Positions 25,481-35,964 are shown, numbered from the stretch's first letter. The stretch: DNA of 64,000 nt from JAZDEY01 sp043808325 [NCBI: Candidatus Eiseniibacteriota bacterium] (GCA_043808325.1 JAZDEY010000056.1:1-64000); one strand, 5' to 3'. Notes: a model not told the origin generated them from the sequence alone. Numbers and translations are program-made.

Positions 25481-27921
25481 ACTTGGCCTCCGCTTGCGCC
25501 GCTCGCGGCATGCTTTGACCCAATCATCACGGCAAGCAGCGCAAGGCCCGCCGCCGAGAAGAGCAGGCCCAGAGTGAAATAGGGAGGCCTGTAAGTCATT
25601 CGCACGGTATGGGAGCCGGGCTCTATCGCAACCGCCCTGAATGCATAGTCGGCGCGGAGAATGCCGGTCTCCTTGCCGTCAACATAGCTTCGCCAGCCGG
25701 GATAGAACACATCCGAGAGAAAGAGATACCCTCTCCTCGGAGCTTCCACCCGTATGGTGATCCGATTGGGATCGTTTTCCGCAATCTCGGCGCGCCCGAA
25801 CATCATGCCGCCGAGGCTGTCCGCGGGAGACCCCGGCATATCACCTGAACCTTCGCCACCGCTCGCGCCGCGGAGCTCCTCGCCGTCCTCGGCCTTAAGC
25901 AATACCTCCCGGCGCGGATCGAACCGGCCGGTCTTCATGTAGGCCAGTACGTCGTCGTAGGTTGCGAAGAGATGGGGCCTCTCGACAAGATAGGCCCTTG
26001 GAAGAAAATCACTGTTAAGGAGAGCTCGAGCTTCGGGTCGGGCCGCTTCGCCCTTGACCACGCTCAGCACGTACTTGACGTTCAGGAGATCCAGAACACG
26101 CGATTCGAGAGCCTCACGCGAACCGATCGGCCCCACTCTCCTCCTTAAGGCGGCATTACTGACGGAAACCATGGAACTGTCGATCGCTCCAAGGGCCTCA
26201 ATGTAGTACCTGACATTCAGAGCATCATAGCCGTGCATATCGTCAATCCCGATAATCGTCGCGGTGTTGGAGGGCAGGATATCGCCGCCGAACTTGGCCA
26301 CCCTCCAGATTCCCTCGTCGCGCACGAGATCGTCCACGAATGAGCTCTTCGGCAGGACCCGGTCCTCAGGCTGGGACACTTTGAACTTGTGGCTGTTGGG
26401 CAAAACGTCGGCCAGTAGGATCGCGAGGGCGGCCACGAAGAACGTCCTGGGAGAGAGCCACTTGAGTCCCATCAGGACCAACAGAGTCCCGCTCAGGGCG
26501 GCCATCACCAGGAACGCCAGTATCTTGCCCGATGCGTAAGCCAGGTAGTCATCGAGCGCGAGATTGGTCCCGGCCTCTTTGAGGACCAGACCAAGGCCCG
26601 TCTGCCTAAGCCACAGGGCCAGCACCGCTGCAAAAACCATGAAACCCGCCCCGCACATGATCATACGGCCGCGAGCGCGCATCGATCGCGCCAAATCAAA
26701 ACCATATCCCGCAAGCACCGAGAAGCTGAACATGAAAACAACCACGACGCGGTCGATCCTCGAGAAATTGAATCCCGGTAGCGTGTGATAGAAGATCCGC
26801 AAGAGCGGAGAGCCGAACACCGCAAGCAACGCCACGAGAGCAAGCACCCCGAATGGCGCAAGCCTGCGGTTAGGCTTGGTGAGAGCCAGAATCCCCAGCA
26901 GAAGCGGCAGGATCCCGATGTAACCGGTGGTGCTCACGTAGTTCTGAGCGAACCGGGGCCCATGCTCCACCGTGGTCAGAGCCTTGCTGATCACGCCCAT
27001 CTCCAGAGGGTCGCCGAGGATATCGGGTATGAAATACTTCAAGGCTACGAACTTATGGTGGGCGCTCGAGAGGATCATGTTATAGGGCAGCACCTTGCGG
27101 TAGGAGAAAGTGCTGAGCTCGTAGGTGGGGAGCAGCTGGAAGGCGCACACCAAGGCGGCCGTCACAATCGAGCCCAGAACCAGGAACAGGGTTGCGGCCC
27201 GCAGCCGTTTCGAGGTCGGCCCCACCAGGAGGACCCTGAGCACTATGTAAGTGAAGACCGCGTAGAAGACGAAGAAGACCAGCTGAGGAAAGCCGGCGAG
27301 AATGCACAGTGAGAGCACCAGCCCGAAAAGCCCTGCCCTTCTCAAGCTCGGGGCTTCGGCCAGATGCTCCCCGAAATAGACCACCGCCGGAAGCCAGCTG
27401 GCCGTGGAGATAAGAGTCGGCTGCCCGAATCGCGTGACCATGAAACTGGAGAAGGTGAAACTCAGGGCCGACACCAGGGCTGCCCCGACGGAGAGTTTGA
27501 GTTTCCTCCCAAGCAGAAAACCGAAGATCGCAGCAATCATGAAATGAACATAGAGGAAGACATCCATCTGGTCGGTCGGCTTCATCCAGTAGATCGCAAG
27601 GTTGACCGGATAGAGGACCGCCGACTGGAAGTTCGCAAAGAAGGGCGTCCCGCAGAATTGGTGCGGATTCCAGAAGGGCATCTTGCCTTGCCTGATCATC
27701 TCAGTAGCAAAGACCCGTCTGGGGTAGTAGGAGAGTGTGCAGTCTGAGGTGACCGAGGGCTCGGCCAGTTCCTCACGCGTCGCTTCGCCAAGCCACGGAA
27801 AGACGTTGGCGAGCCTGTAGGTCACCAGCGTCGCATCGGTGAAGAGCTCCTTCGCAAAGAAGACGGTCACCAGGACCGCAAGGAAGGCAACAGCAATCAG
27901 GACGTTTCTGGGTCTGGTCAT
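25477..27921 (-). CDS. YfhO-family membrane protein, second copy
   Basis: The 814-residue product has the same plan as the YfhO protein at 19636-22785 but is 235 residues shorter: early loop with RRVFATEMIRQGKMPFWNPH and GTPFFANFQSAVLYPV, about twelve helices, an extracytoplasmic domain and the closing FLSDVFYPGWRSYVDGK motif. I start at the ATG at 27921, which follows the stop of the GT2 gene by eight bases, rather than at an upstream codon overlapping it. Family members act in surface glycan or teichoic acid glycosylation in the few studied cases. The two copies probably act on different sugars or acceptors; that is inference. It shares a four-base overlap with the GT-C gene downstream. Confidence 0.85.
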   Translation of the reverse strand: MTRPRNVLIAVAFLAVLVTVFFAKELFTDATLVTYRLANVFPWLGEATREELAEPSVTSDCTLSYYPRRVFATEMIRQGKMPFWNPHQFCGTPFFANFQSAVLYPVNLAIYWMKPTDQMDVFLYVHFMIAAIFGFLLGRKLKLSVGAALVSALSFTFSSFMVTRFGQPTLISTASWLPAVVYFGEHLAEAPSLRRAGLFGLVLSLCILAGFPQLVFFVFYAVFTYIVLRVLLVGPTSKRLRAATLFLVLGSIVTAALVCAFQLLPTYELSTFSYRKVLPYNMILSSAHHKFVALKYFIPDILGDPLEMGVISKALTTVEHGPRFAQNYVSTTGYIGILPLLLGILALTKPNRRLAPFGVLALVALLAVFGSPLLRIFYHTLPGFNFSRIDRVVVVFMFSFSVLAGYGFDLARSMRARGRMIMCGAGFMVFAAVLALWLRQTGLGLVLKEAGTNLALDDYLAYASGKILAFLVMAALSGTLLVLMGLKWLSPRTFFVAALAILLADVLPNSHKFKVSQPEDRVLPKSSFVDDLVRDEGIWRVAKFGGDILPSNTATIIGIDDMHGYDALNVRYYIEALGAIDSSMVSVSNAALRRRVGPIGSREALESRVLDLLNVKYVLSVVKGEAARPEARALLNSDFLPRAYLVERPHLFATYDDVLAYMKTGRFDPRREVLLKAEDGEELRGASGGEGSGDMPGSPADSLGGMMFGRAEIAENDPNRITIRVEAPRRGYLFLSDVFYPGWRSYVDGKETGILRADYAFRAVAIEPGSHTVRMTYRPPYFTLGLLFSAAGLALLAVMIGSKHAASGASGGQV

Positions 27922-27928
27922 AGCGGGA

Positions 27929-28651
27929 CTATTTTCTGCCCACTCCCATGTAGATCTCAAGCCACATCTTGATGAGTTCCCTCAGGGTGCTCACAACATG
28001 GCTCGCTCGCACGGTGCTCCTGCCGCCCGCCCTGGGATAGTGCCTGACCCCGATCTCGGTCATCCTGAAACCATGGTGGCGCGCCTTGGCGAGAATCTCG
28101 GTATCCACGAAGAACTTCTTCGATCTTATCTGGATCACGTCGAAGACCTCACGCCTGAAAAGCTTGAAGGCACAATCGATGTCTCTCACACGGAGTCTGA
28201 AGACGGTTCGGGCAACCAGGTTATAGCCCCAGGCCAGGAAGAGCCGCGTAAGGGGATCGTATCGGTAGATGCGGAAGCCGCAGACAATGTCATAGTCTTC
28301 GATCGCGGGAAGCAGGTTCTTGACCTCCTTGACATCGAACTGGAGATCCGAATCCGTATAGAAGACCAGGGGCAACTTCGCGCTGGTGAAGCCGGTCCGA
28401 AGCGCATCCGCATATCCGAGATTCTTGGGATGATGGATCGGCCTGATGTGCGGATTCTCCACGCGCAGGCGCTCGAGGATCTCGGCGGTCCGGTCGGCGC
28501 TGCCGTCGTTGACGACGACAACCTCGTAGTCCTCGATGTCGATCGTCTCCGCTGCCTGAACAACCGCCCTTACCGCTTTCTCGATGTTGTCCTCTTCGTT
28601 GTACGCTGGAAGCACGAACGATATCGATTTTGGTTTCACGGCCCGCCTCAT
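27929..28651 (-). CDS. Family 2 glycosyltransferase, dolichol/polyprenyl-phosphate mannosyltransferase-like
   Basis: The 240-residue protein is a GT-A enzyme: SFVLPAYNEEDNIEKAV at the start, VVVNDGSADRT, and the metal-binding YTDSDLQFD in place of DXD, then DIDCAFKLFRREVF. This is the DPM1-like layout without the C-terminal membrane helices of longer relatives. It should transfer a sugar from a nucleotide donor to polyprenyl phosphate on the cytoplasmic face, giving the donor used by the GT-C enzymes next door. Its start overlaps the upstream AP-superfamily gene by four bases. The GT2 call is firm; the sugar is not determined. Confidence 0.88.
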   Translation of the reverse strand: MRRAVKPKSISFVLPAYNEEDNIEKAVRAVVQAAETIDIEDYEVVVVNDGSADRTAEILERLRVENPHIRPIHHPKNLGYADALRTGFTSAKLPLVFYTDSDLQFDVKEVKNLLPAIEDYDIVCGFRIYRYDPLTRLFLAWGYNLVARTVFRLRVRDIDCAFKLFRREVFDVIQIRSKKFFVDTEILAKARHHGFRMTEIGVRHYPRAGGRSTVRASHVVSTLRELIKMWLEIYMGVGRK

Positions 28652-30357
28652 CCGATGTAGCCGATGCCCTCAAGTCGTCTCTTTATGTCTTCGCTCTCCT
28701 GGCTGGTAAGGGAACTGCCGCCTGCCCGCCCCAGGAGATCGACGTCCACGTATTCAACCGGATACTCGATCAGGCGTTCCTCCTTGAGGGCATCCACAAG
28801 CACCTTGCCGTCCATCTGGCGCGGAACCGGGAGCCCTAGAAGATAAAGCACCGTGGGAGCCAGATCCATTATGGAAAGCCCCGCGATGCTTACCCCTTGA
28901 CGAAAGCCGCTGCCCAAGCCGAGGAAGATGCCGTTCATTCGATGGTCGCCTGAGTTGCCGTAAACCGGGAAACTGAAACTGTTGCTGGTGAAGTCAAGTG
29001 TCCCGAGCGCCTTGTACCTCATGTCCCTGGGTAGGAATACCAGGTCAGGCGCCTCATCGACGTAGGGACCCTGATACAACTCCTCCCTGAAGTAGACCCT
29101 GTCGAACATCTTCTCACCGGTCGTGGGGCTATCAAGCGCCAGCAGATCCCGCTTGATCGAATCTCTCACGGTTTGGTATTCCTGGCCGGGGTTGACCGAT
29201 CCCCAAGGCTCCCGGCCCTTGAGATTCACGTAGATCTGGCCGTAATTGCCCTTGGAATAAGCCTTGCTCCTGGCCCAGTCAACGTTATCAAGCGAGAGAA
29301 AGAACCGGTTGAGGAGCATCTGCATCCTCTGCCTCGAGTGGAATCCGCCCGAGAGCCTCAAGCGCGCAAGTCCCAGTGCCATAGAAAGCCTATAGAAGAA
29401 CACCGGCGTGAGCCCCACCGCGTAGGCCAGCCGTTTAAGCCCCGTCGCAGGGTCGCCCCTGAGCCTGAGGTAGCCGCGTGTGAGGAGCCAGCTGTTGAAG
29501 GCAAGATAGGTATGGATAGGGCCGAAGCCGTGATCGGAGGCCAGGATCACCTCACAATCGCCGGCGTCTTCGAGTATCTCACCTAGGCTCCGATCGAGCA
29601 GAGCATAGAAGGCCTTGAGCCGCGGACCGTGCTTCTTGGCCTCCTTACGGTCGTGGCGCGGATGGTGCTCGTCAAGCAGGTGCCACAGTTCGTGCTGAGC
29701 CCGGTCGGTTCCCCAGAAATGGGAGATGAAGAGGTCCCAGTCGGTCGCCTTGAGGAGATGGCGGGTGACCTTGACGTTGAAGGTGAGAACATCAAAGAGC
29801 TCATCGATCACACGGCCGACCCCGCGTTTGGAATACACTTCTCGGTGGTAGAGCTTATAGGGCCCAAATCTCGACTCCAGATCATCGAGGAGCGAGGGCG
29901 GCCAGGTGAAGTCCCGCTTGCCGTAGGGAGTAAGGAAATCGCTTATCATGCAGCCGTTGATCTGCCGAGGGGGATAGGTTATGGGGACGCCTATCACCAC
30001 CGATTTGAGCCCCGCACGTGAGGCAAACTCCCACACAGGCACCCCGTCCAAGAGGGTGGAATTGACCGGTATCTCGCCGAAGGGATTCCCTTTGGAGGCG
30101 GCCGCTTGGGCCAGGCCTTTCCTCCGCAGGAGAAACTCAAAGACACCATGTTTGCCGGGGTTGAGGCCCGTGACGAAGCTGGTCCAGGAGGTTGCAGTCA
30201 CCGGCGGGATAAGGCTCTCAAGAGGGGATGATACGCCGCGGGCGACTAGCGCCGCAAGATTGGGCATCGTGCCGTCTTTCATTAGGGGTGCGAGTATGTC
30301 CCAGGTCGCTCCGTCAAGCCCAAGAACGAGGACCTTGCGCTTCCCGGAAGGGGTCAT
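28648..30357 (-). CDS. Alkaline-phosphatase superfamily enzyme without signal peptide
   Basis: This 569-residue AP-superfamily protein starts directly with the first strand, VLVLGLDGATWD, whose Asp15 is a metal ligand. It then has the nucleophile region PPVTATSWTSFVTG with PGKHG, a Asp/His pair in HFWGTDRAQHELWH, LASDHGFGP, and a final His in SGDHRMNG. No signal peptide or membrane segment is seen, so it should be cytoplasmic, unlike most phosphodiesterases of this family. The C-terminus, DIKRRLEGIGYIG, resembles that of the lipoprotein paralogue at 15994 and of the APS kinase. Four-base overlaps tie it to glyS upstream and the GT2 gene downstream. Substrate unknown; a phosphoglycan or lipid-linked sugar intermediate is one guess from context. 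Confidence 0.83.
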   Translation of the reverse strand: MTPSGKRKVLVLGLDGATWDILAPLMKDGTMPNLAALVARGVSSPLESLIPPVTATSWTSFVTGLNPGKHGVFEFLLRRKGLAQAAASKGNPFGEIPVNSTLLDGVPVWEFASRAGLKSVVIGVPITYPPRQINGCMISDFLTPYGKRDFTWPPSLLDDLESRFGPYKLYHREVYSKRGVGRVIDELFDVLTFNVKVTRHLLKATDWDLFISHFWGTDRAQHELWHLLDEHHPRHDRKEAKKHGPRLKAFYALLDRSLGEILEDAGDCEVILASDHGFGPIHTYLAFNSWLLTRGYLRLRGDPATGLKRLAYAVGLTPVFFYRLSMALGLARLRLSGGFHSRQRMQMLLNRFFLSLDNVDWARSKAYSKGNYGQIYVNLKGREPWGSVNPGQEYQTVRDSIKRDLLALDSPTTGEKMFDRVYFREELYQGPYVDEAPDLVFLPRDMRYKALGTLDFTSNSFSFPVYGNSGDHRMNGIFLGLGSGFRQGVSIAGLSIMDLAPTVLYLLGLPVPRQMDGKVLVDALKEERLIEYPVEYVDVDLLGRAGGSSLTSQESEDIKRRLEGIGYIG

Positions 30358-32444
30358 GAGGATGATTCCATTCTGGAGAAGTTGGCGATCTCGAGGAAGC
30401 GGCGCGTTATCGTGCCGAGCAAATTCAGGCGGTTGCGCTTCAGGCTCTGGTCTTCGACCATCACCATCACCTTGCCGAAGAAGGTGTCGATCGGGAGGGC
30501 AAGCTCCAGAAGGAGATGCATCGCATCCCGGAACCGTCTGTTGGAGATCATGGAATTGAACTGCGGAAGGACCTCCTGGTAGGCCTTGAAGAGATCGGTC
30601 TCGGCTTGGTCCTCGAAGAGATAGACCGCCACCTCTCCGGTCACTTCACCCTTGGTAATGTTGTAGGCTCGCTTGAAGGCCGTCACCAGGATCTTGAAGC
30701 GCTCGTCCGCCTCGAACTCCTTCACTGCCTCAAGCCTCGATGCCGCCAAGGCCGGGTCGTCTATGCCGGCATCCAGGACGCTCTCGACCATATCGGCGCG
30801 GCTGCCGGCTTCCACAAGCAGGGTCGCCAGCCGCTGCCTGACAAACGAGGACACGCTCTCCTTAAGCTCCGTCTCGCTGGCGGAGAGCTTGTCACCATAG
30901 AGTCTCGTACAGTCTCGGACCAGATCGCCCACCGAGAGATGGATGCCTTTCTCGATGAGGATTCGTGCAAAGCCGGTCGCCTGTCTCCTGAGGCCATAGG
31001 GATCCTCCGAACCGGTCGGCACCAGCCCGACCCCAAAGCAGCCCACAAGGCTGTCGATCTTGTCGGCAAGCGCCAGCACGGTGCCGGCAGCGGTCTCGGG
31101 CAAGCTCTCACCCGCGAATCTCGGAAGGTAGTGTTCGAAGATCGCCCGGGCGACTTCGTGGTCCTCGCCCGATGCTTTTGCGTACTCCTCGCCCATCAGG
31201 CCCTGAAGGCTTGAGAATTCCTTCTCGCGCACCATCAAGGACGTGAGGTCTGCCTTCGAGAGATGCGCGGCACGTTTGATTTTGACGGGGTCGCCCAGGC
31301 CCGTGGTCTTCGCAATCGAAGGGGCCAGCTCGGCGAGCCGCGCGGTCTTATCCCGGAGCGTTCCCAGCTGCTCCTGCCAGACCACGTGGGAGAGTCGCTC
31401 GGCCATGGCTTCGAGGCCGTCCTTGAGGTCCTGCTCCCAGTAAAAGTGCGCATCGTCCAGCCTGGCCTTGAGCACGCGCTGGTTTCCTTCTCTTATTTTC
31501 CCGACTCGATCCTGATCCATGTTCGCAACAGCCACGAAGTGCGGTACGAGGCGGCCCCGGTCGTCGCACACCGAGAAGAACTCCTGATGTTCTTTGAGAT
31601 CGGTCACCACGACTTCCTTGGGCATGTCAAGGAACTTGGGATCGAAAGAGCCCGCTATGGCGAGAGGATACTCAACCGTGAAGGTAACCCGTTCGAGGAG
31701 GTCCTCATCATCTACGATCCGCCCGCCTACCGAGGCCGCAGCCGCAGTGATTTGCTCCCGGACCAGCCGCTTACGCTCCTCATGATCGACTATTACGAAG
31801 TTGCGCCTAAGGTCCTCGATGTACTGACGGATAGACGTGACGGCGATCTCCCGGCTCCCCAGGAAACGGTGGCCGCGCGTCACGGCCCCGACCTCAAGAC
31901 CGGCCCAGGAAGAGCGGTCGCCTTTGCTGTCGGCGCCCGGCTTGCCGTCGACGACCAGGGTCAGCCACCTCACCGGACGCGCGAAGCGCTTGTTGCCGCT
32001 CTCCCACTTCATCGTCTTGGGGAAGATAATCTCCTGAAACGCACGACTCAGCATCATCGGCACATAATCCACGGTGAGGCCGCCCTTGGTCACTTTCTCC
32101 AGGCACAGATACTCACCCTTGCCTTTGGTACCGCGTGATAGGTCGGCTACGTCAGCGCCCTGAGACTTGGCAAAGCCCAGCGCAGCCTGGGTGGGTTTTC
32201 CCGATTTGTCGAAGGCAGCCGCTACCGACGGGCCAAAGACCAGCTGTTTGGAGTCCCGCGCCTTCTCAGCGAGTCCTTCGACAAGCAGCACAAGACGCCT
32301 CGGCGTCCCGAGGGTTTTCAGCGATGAGAAGTCGATGCCTGCGCTCTCGAGGACGACGCGCGCGCTGGCTTCCAGATTACCGAGAGCCGGCCGTATGTAG
32401 GACGGCGGTATCTCTTCGGTGCCTATCTCGAATAGGAGTTCCAA
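30354..32444 (-). CDS. glyS: Glycyl-tRNA synthetase beta subunit
   Basis: The product is 696 residues, the usual size for the beta chain of the alpha2beta2 GlyRS, with the N-terminal [19 protein letters not shown] signature and the later [14 protein letters not shown] and C-terminal anticodon-binding-like domain. It binds tRNA-Gly and completes the enzyme with GlyQ. I place the start at a TTG (32444) because it has AAGGAG at five bases and gives the standard M-E-L-L-F-E start; a GTG five codons upstream lacks such a site. The start lies inside the end of glyQ (22-base overlap), in another frame, which fits balanced production of the two chains. It is followed by the AP-superfamily gene with a four-base overlap. 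Confidence 0.95.
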   Translation of the reverse strand: MELLFEIGTEEIPPSYIRPALGNLEASARVVLESAGIDFSSLKTLGTPRRLVLLVEGLAEKARDSKQLVFGPSVAAAFDKSGKPTQAALGFAKSQGADVADLSRGTKGKGEYLCLEKVTKGGLTVDYVPMMLSRAFQEIIFPKTMKWESGNKRFARPVRWLTLVVDGKPGADSKGDRSSWAGLEVGAVTRGHRFLGSREIAVTSIRQYIEDLRRNFVIVDHEERKRLVREQITAAAASVGGRIVDDEDLLERVTFTVEYPLAIAGSFDPKFLDMPKEVVVTDLKEHQEFFSVCDDRGRLVPHFVAVANMDQDRVGKIREGNQRVLKARLDDAHFYWEQDLKDGLEAMAERLSHVVWQEQLGTLRDKTARLAELAPSIAKTTGLGDPVKIKRAAHLSKADLTSLMVREKEFSSLQGLMGEEYAKASGEDHEVARAIFEHYLPRFAGESLPETAAGTVLALADKIDSLVGCFGVGLVPTGSEDPYGLRRQATGFARILIEKGIHLSVGDLVRDCTRLYGDKLSASETELKESVSSFVRQRLATLLVEAGSRADMVESVLDAGIDDPALAASRLEAVKEFEADERFKILVTAFKRAYNITKGEVTGEVAVYLFEDQAETDLFKAYQEVLPQFNSMISNRRFRDAMHLLLELALPIDTFFGKVMVMVEDQSLKRNRLNLLGTITRRFLEIANFSRMESSS

Positions 32445-33346
32445 ACCTTCTCCTTGCACAGCGGAAAGCCCAGGGCTTCGCGTTTCTCAACGTATTTCTG
32501 GGCGACCTTCCTGGCCAACTTCCTCACGCGCAGGATATATGACGCCCGCTCGGTCACACTGATCGCCCCGCGAGCATCGAGCACGTTGAAGATGTGCGAA
32601 CACTTCAGGACGAAATCGTATGCAGGCATCACAAGGTCCAGGTCGGCGAGTCGATTGGCTTCACGCTCGAAAAGCTGGAAGAGCTCGAAATGGGCGGGCA
32701 CGTCGGCTTCCTCGAAGTTATACTTCGAGAACTCGACCTCCGCCATTCCGCAGATGTCCTTCCACACCAGCGAATCGTTCCACCGGATATCGTTTATGTC
32801 GTTTATCTCTTGAAGGCACATCGCGATTCGTTCGAGCCCGTAGGTTATCTCGCAGGTTATGGGATCGAGCTCGATGCCGCCTGCCTGCTGGAAATAGGTG
32901 AACTGGGTTATCTCCATCCCGTCGAGCCAGACTTGCCAGCCGAGCCCGGCCGCCCCAAGCGTCGGAGATTCCCAGTCGTCCTCGGCGAATCTGATGTCGT
33001 GCTCCTTCGGATCTATCCCGATCTCGACCAGGGTTTGGAGGTAGACATCCTGAATGTCGGCAGGGGACGGTTTGATCACGACCTGATACTGAAAGAACTG
33101 CTGAACCCTCATCGGATTCTCGCCGTAACGGCCGTCGCGGGGCCGCCGCGAGGGCTCAACGTGGGCGGCCTTCCAGGGCTCGGGTCCAAGCGCGCGGATG
33201 AAGCTCGCCGGATTAAAGGTGCCCGCCCCGACCTCGGTATTATAAGGCTGGTGAATCGCGCAGCCGTAGCGGGCCCAAAAACGCTCAAGGGCCATAATGA
33301 GCTCCTGAAGGGTCAGGCCCTGAAGCCGCTTTCCCCGTTCACGCAT
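32423..33346 (-). CDS. glyQ: Glycyl-tRNA synthetase alpha subunit
   Basis: The 307-residue product has the family landmarks [53 protein letters not shown] and [11 protein letters not shown]. It is the catalytic chain that forms glycyl-adenylate and, with GlyS, charges tRNA-Gly. Length matches family members (about 290-310). Its start overlaps the end of recO by eight bases, and its end overlaps glyS. The order recO-glyQ-glyS is common in bacteria. Confidence 0.97.
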   Translation of the reverse strand: MRERGKRLQGLTLQELIMALERFWARYGCAIHQPYNTEVGAGTFNPASFIRALGPEPWKAAHVEPSRRPRDGRYGENPMRVQQFFQYQVVIKPSPADIQDVYLQTLVEIGIDPKEHDIRFAEDDWESPTLGAAGLGWQVWLDGMEITQFTYFQQAGGIELDPITCEITYGLERIAMCLQEINDINDIRWNDSLVWKDICGMAEVEFSKYNFEEADVPAHFELFQLFEREANRLADLDLVMPAYDFVLKCSHIFNVLDARGAISVTERASYILRVRKLARKVAQKYVEKREALGFPLCKEKVWNSYSR

Positions 33347-34112
33347 TGCCCGCGTCCCTTATCCTCTCCAGAAACTCAAGCGATTTCACGGCCGCCCCCT
33401 CACCCATCTGGATGCGCACAAATGAGTTTATGATATCTGCGGCCTCCCGGCTTACCTTGTCCGCCAAGTAGGTCTGCCTCAGCTTGGCAAGCGGCTCACT
33501 TTCGTAATCTCTCAGAACCCGGAGCGCCAGATCGCTCATCGCAAGCGCATGCAGATCCCTGTCCTTGCACATCGGGCAAAGGACCCCACCCGAGAGGAGC
33601 CCAAACCAAACCCTCTCCTCCACCGACTTCCCACAGCGGACACATCGAGCCAATTCGGGCCCATATCCTACCAGATGTAACATTTTCAGCTGGTAGGAGG
33701 AAAGAACTATTTCCAGCTGGTGGCGTTCGGCCGCACCTATCTCGCCGAGAACCGACACCAGGAGTGCGAACAATGCCTTGTTCGGCTCCTCCTGGGGAAC
33801 CAGCCTCTCCACGATCTCGGCGGCGACGCTGGCATAAGCCAGCTTGATGATGTCCTTCTTTACATTGTCAAAGGCGTTCACGATCTCACTGTGGCTGAGG
33901 GTATGGAGGTCCCGATTCTCTTTACGGTAAAACATGATCGATGAATGAGTCAGAATCTCGAGGCTCGAGCCGAACTTGCTCTTGGGCTTGAGGCTGCCCT
34001 TGGCGATCGTGGATATCTTGCCGTAGCTCTGGGAGAAGAGTATCACCACCTTGCTGGATTCCCTGATCTTTCGTGACCTCAGGACAACAGCTTGGGTGCG
34101 GTGGATACTCAT
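33339..34112 (-). CDS. recO: DNA repair protein RecO
   Basis: The 257-residue protein begins with the OB-fold signature ([20 protein letters not shown]) and contains the zinc-binding Cys pairs CVRCG and CPMC in the C-terminal half. RecO loads RecA onto SSB-coated single-stranded DNA with RecR and anneals strands. It precedes glyQ with an eight-base overlap and follows the CNNM-family gene after 89 bases, so it may have its own weak promoter or be read through. Confidence 0.93.
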   Translation of the reverse strand: MSIHRTQAVVLRSRKIRESSKVVILFSQSYGKISTIAKGSLKPKSKFGSSLEILTHSSIMFYRKENRDLHTLSHSEIVNAFDNVKKDIIKLAYASVAAEIVERLVPQEEPNKALFALLVSVLGEIGAAERHQLEIVLSSYQLKMLHLVGYGPELARCVRCGKSVEERVWFGLLSGGVLCPMCKDRDLHALAMSDLALRVLRDYESEPLAKLRQTYLADKVSREAADIINSFVRIQMGEGAAVKSLEFLERIRDAGNA

Positions 34113-34201
34113 CGATCAATGATCCTCAGGTGCTCCTGGCCCGGCTTACTCCCTCCTCGGCTCGAGGGAGAGCCCAGAATCGATGGCTCTCGCCGGCCCA
34201 C

Positions 34202-35485
34202 TCACTCCGGCAGCGCCTTCGCCGCCCTACCCAACCCTTCGGCCTTTATCACCACGCGTTCGATTCGCTGACCGGTGACCTTCTCGATCGTGAACCGGAG
34301 TCCGTCGGCTTCATATTCGTCACCCTCCGACGGCACCCTGCCGACCAGGTTGTACACGAACCCGGCGATTGTATCATAGTCTTCCTCTTTCTTGATGTGG
34401 GTCTTGAAGGCTTCGTTCAGATCCTCGATCCGCGCCTTGCCGTCCACCCTCACGCTGTCGTCGCTTAAGACCTGGAAGAGCTTGGGCTCGACATCGTGCT
34501 CGTCGTAGATCTCCCCGACAATCTGTTCAATCACGTCCTCCAGGGTCACCAGCCCGACCACCCCACCGAATTCATCGACAACAATCGCCATGTGGGTCTT
34601 GCGGGCCATCAGCTCCTTCATCAGATCCTTGACCCGCTTGGTCTCGGGAATGAAGTAGGCTTCCCGGGTGATGCCGCCGATCGGGGAGTCAAGTCCTCCC
34701 TCAGCTACGAACTTGAAGAGGTCCCGAGCGTGAAGCACCCCGGTCACGTTGTCCACCGTCTTGCTGTACACGGGGATCCTGGAGTGCCCGCCCTGGGCGA
34801 TTATCCCGATCGCCTCGGCGACGGTGGTGGAACTCTCAGCGGAGATCATGTCGATTCTCGGAACCATCACTTCTCGCGCAATCGTATCCCTCATCTCGAA
34901 GATCGCGTCGATCATCTCCCGCTCATCTTTGCCGCTTGACTCGCTGTCGGCTTCGGCCCGCGCTATGGCGCGGAGCTCGCCCGCCCTAAAGAGAATCTCT
35001 CGAGCTTGGACGCCTGCCAGGAAGAGGCCCTGTGTGAGAAGAAGGATCCCCTTCACCAGGGGATAGATGGGAAGCAGGAGGGCAAAGACCGGCTGGGCCA
35101 GATTGAGCGCCGCTGTCTCGGGATTGTTAGCCACATAGATCTTCGGCAAGAGCCTCGCGAAGATGGCAACCAGCAAGGATACCAGGATCAGCACTACCAC
35201 GGAGGCAATTGTCCTGGCGGATCCCTGGGGAAAAGCGCGCCACGCTATCCGCAGGGCAAAGAGCACGGCCATCACGTTACAGATCGAGGTCCCGACCAGC
35301 AGGTTTATCAGTAGCTCCTGGGGCTTCCCGAGCATCCGCAAGAGAAACCGCGAGCGCTTGTCCTCGGTCCTGGCGAGCACGTCTCTCGATGCCGAGAAGA
35401 AAGCGAACTCCCCCGTGGCAAGAACCGCCGAGATACACAGGAGAGCGAGCAAGACCAGAACGTCAATCAGGGTCGGCGAATCCAA
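34202..35485 (-). CDS. CNNM/CorC-family (hemolysin-like) transport protein with CBS domains
   Basis: The 427-residue protein has an N-terminal DUF21 membrane domain (four helices within about residues 5-160), then two CBS motifs (VMVPRIDMISAESSTTVAEA and VDNVTGVLHARDLF region), and a C-terminal CorC/HlyC domain ending near residue 420 with SDDSVRVDGKARIEDLNEAF and DYDTIAGFVYNLVGRVPSEGD. The family is tied to magnesium or cobalt efflux. It sits 13 bases after ybeY in the conserved phoH-ybeY-corC order seen across bacteria. Confidence 0.92.
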   Translation of the reverse strand: MDSPTLIDVLVLLALLCISAVLATGEFAFFSASRDVLARTEDKRSRFLLRMLGKPQELLINLLVGTSICNVMAVLFALRIAWRAFPQGSARTIASVVVLILVSLLVAIFARLLPKIYVANNPETAALNLAQPVFALLLPIYPLVKGILLLTQGLFLAGVQAREILFRAGELRAIARAEADSESSGKDEREMIDAIFEMRDTIAREVMVPRIDMISAESSTTVAEAIGIIAQGGHSRIPVYSKTVDNVTGVLHARDLFKFVAEGGLDSPIGGITREAYFIPETKRVKDLMKELMARKTHMAIVVDEFGGVVGLVTLEDVIEQIVGEIYDEHDVEPKLFQVLSDDSVRVDGKARIEDLNEAFKTHIKKEEDYDTIAGFVYNLVGRVPSEGDEYEADGLRFTIEKVTGQRIERVVIKAEGLGRAAKALPE

Positions 35486-35498
35486 CTCGGTTACACTC

Positions 35499-35948
35499 CT
35501 ACTTGTTCAGGAGCTTCTTCACCGTCCGCTCCTGGCGCGCTTCCATCCTTCGCTTCCGGGATGGGGTATCGTCCCGGTATCCGATTACGTGGAGAACACC
35601 GTGAACCACAAGCCGTATGATCTCTTCCCTCCGCCCGATCTTGAACCTGGCCGCTTGCTCCCGGGCCCGGTCGAGCGATATGTAGATGTCGCCGACCTTG
35701 CAGTAGGCAAGTCCTGCCTCCGACAGGTCAAAGGCAATCACGTCGGTCGTGCCGCGCCTGCCCAGGGACGCGCGGTTGATTCTGGTCATTTCACCGTCCC
35801 CGACGAAGGTTATACTGAGGGCATGGGGCCCGACATCGTGCTCCCTGAGGGTCTCGGTTGCGGCCTTCTCCACCAGGCGCTTGAGATGCTTCATCCCGGG
35901 CGGCAGGCCCTTGATGTCCAGACAAGAAATCTGTTCGGTCTCTTCCAT
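35499..35948 (-). CDS. ybeY: Endoribonuclease YbeY
   Basis: The 149-residue protein matches the YbeY family in length and in the core motif HGVLHVIGYRDDTPSRKRRM. YbeY takes part in 16S rRNA 3' maturation and ribosome quality control and needs zinc. The usual third ligand of the H-x3-H-x5-H motif is replaced by Asp here (GYRD), a variant I know from Bacteroidota-type YbeY, which supports an FCB-like origin. It lies 16 bases after phoH and 13 before the CNNM gene. Confidence 0.93.
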   Translation of the reverse strand: MEETEQISCLDIKGLPPGMKHLKRLVEKAATETLREHDVGPHALSITFVGDGEMTRINRASLGRRGTTDVIAFDLSEAGLAYCKVGDIYISLDRAREQAARFKIGRREEIIRLVVHGVLHVIGYRDDTPSRKRRMEARQERTVKKLLNK

Positions 35949-35964
35949 GTCCCGCCTGGCACGC

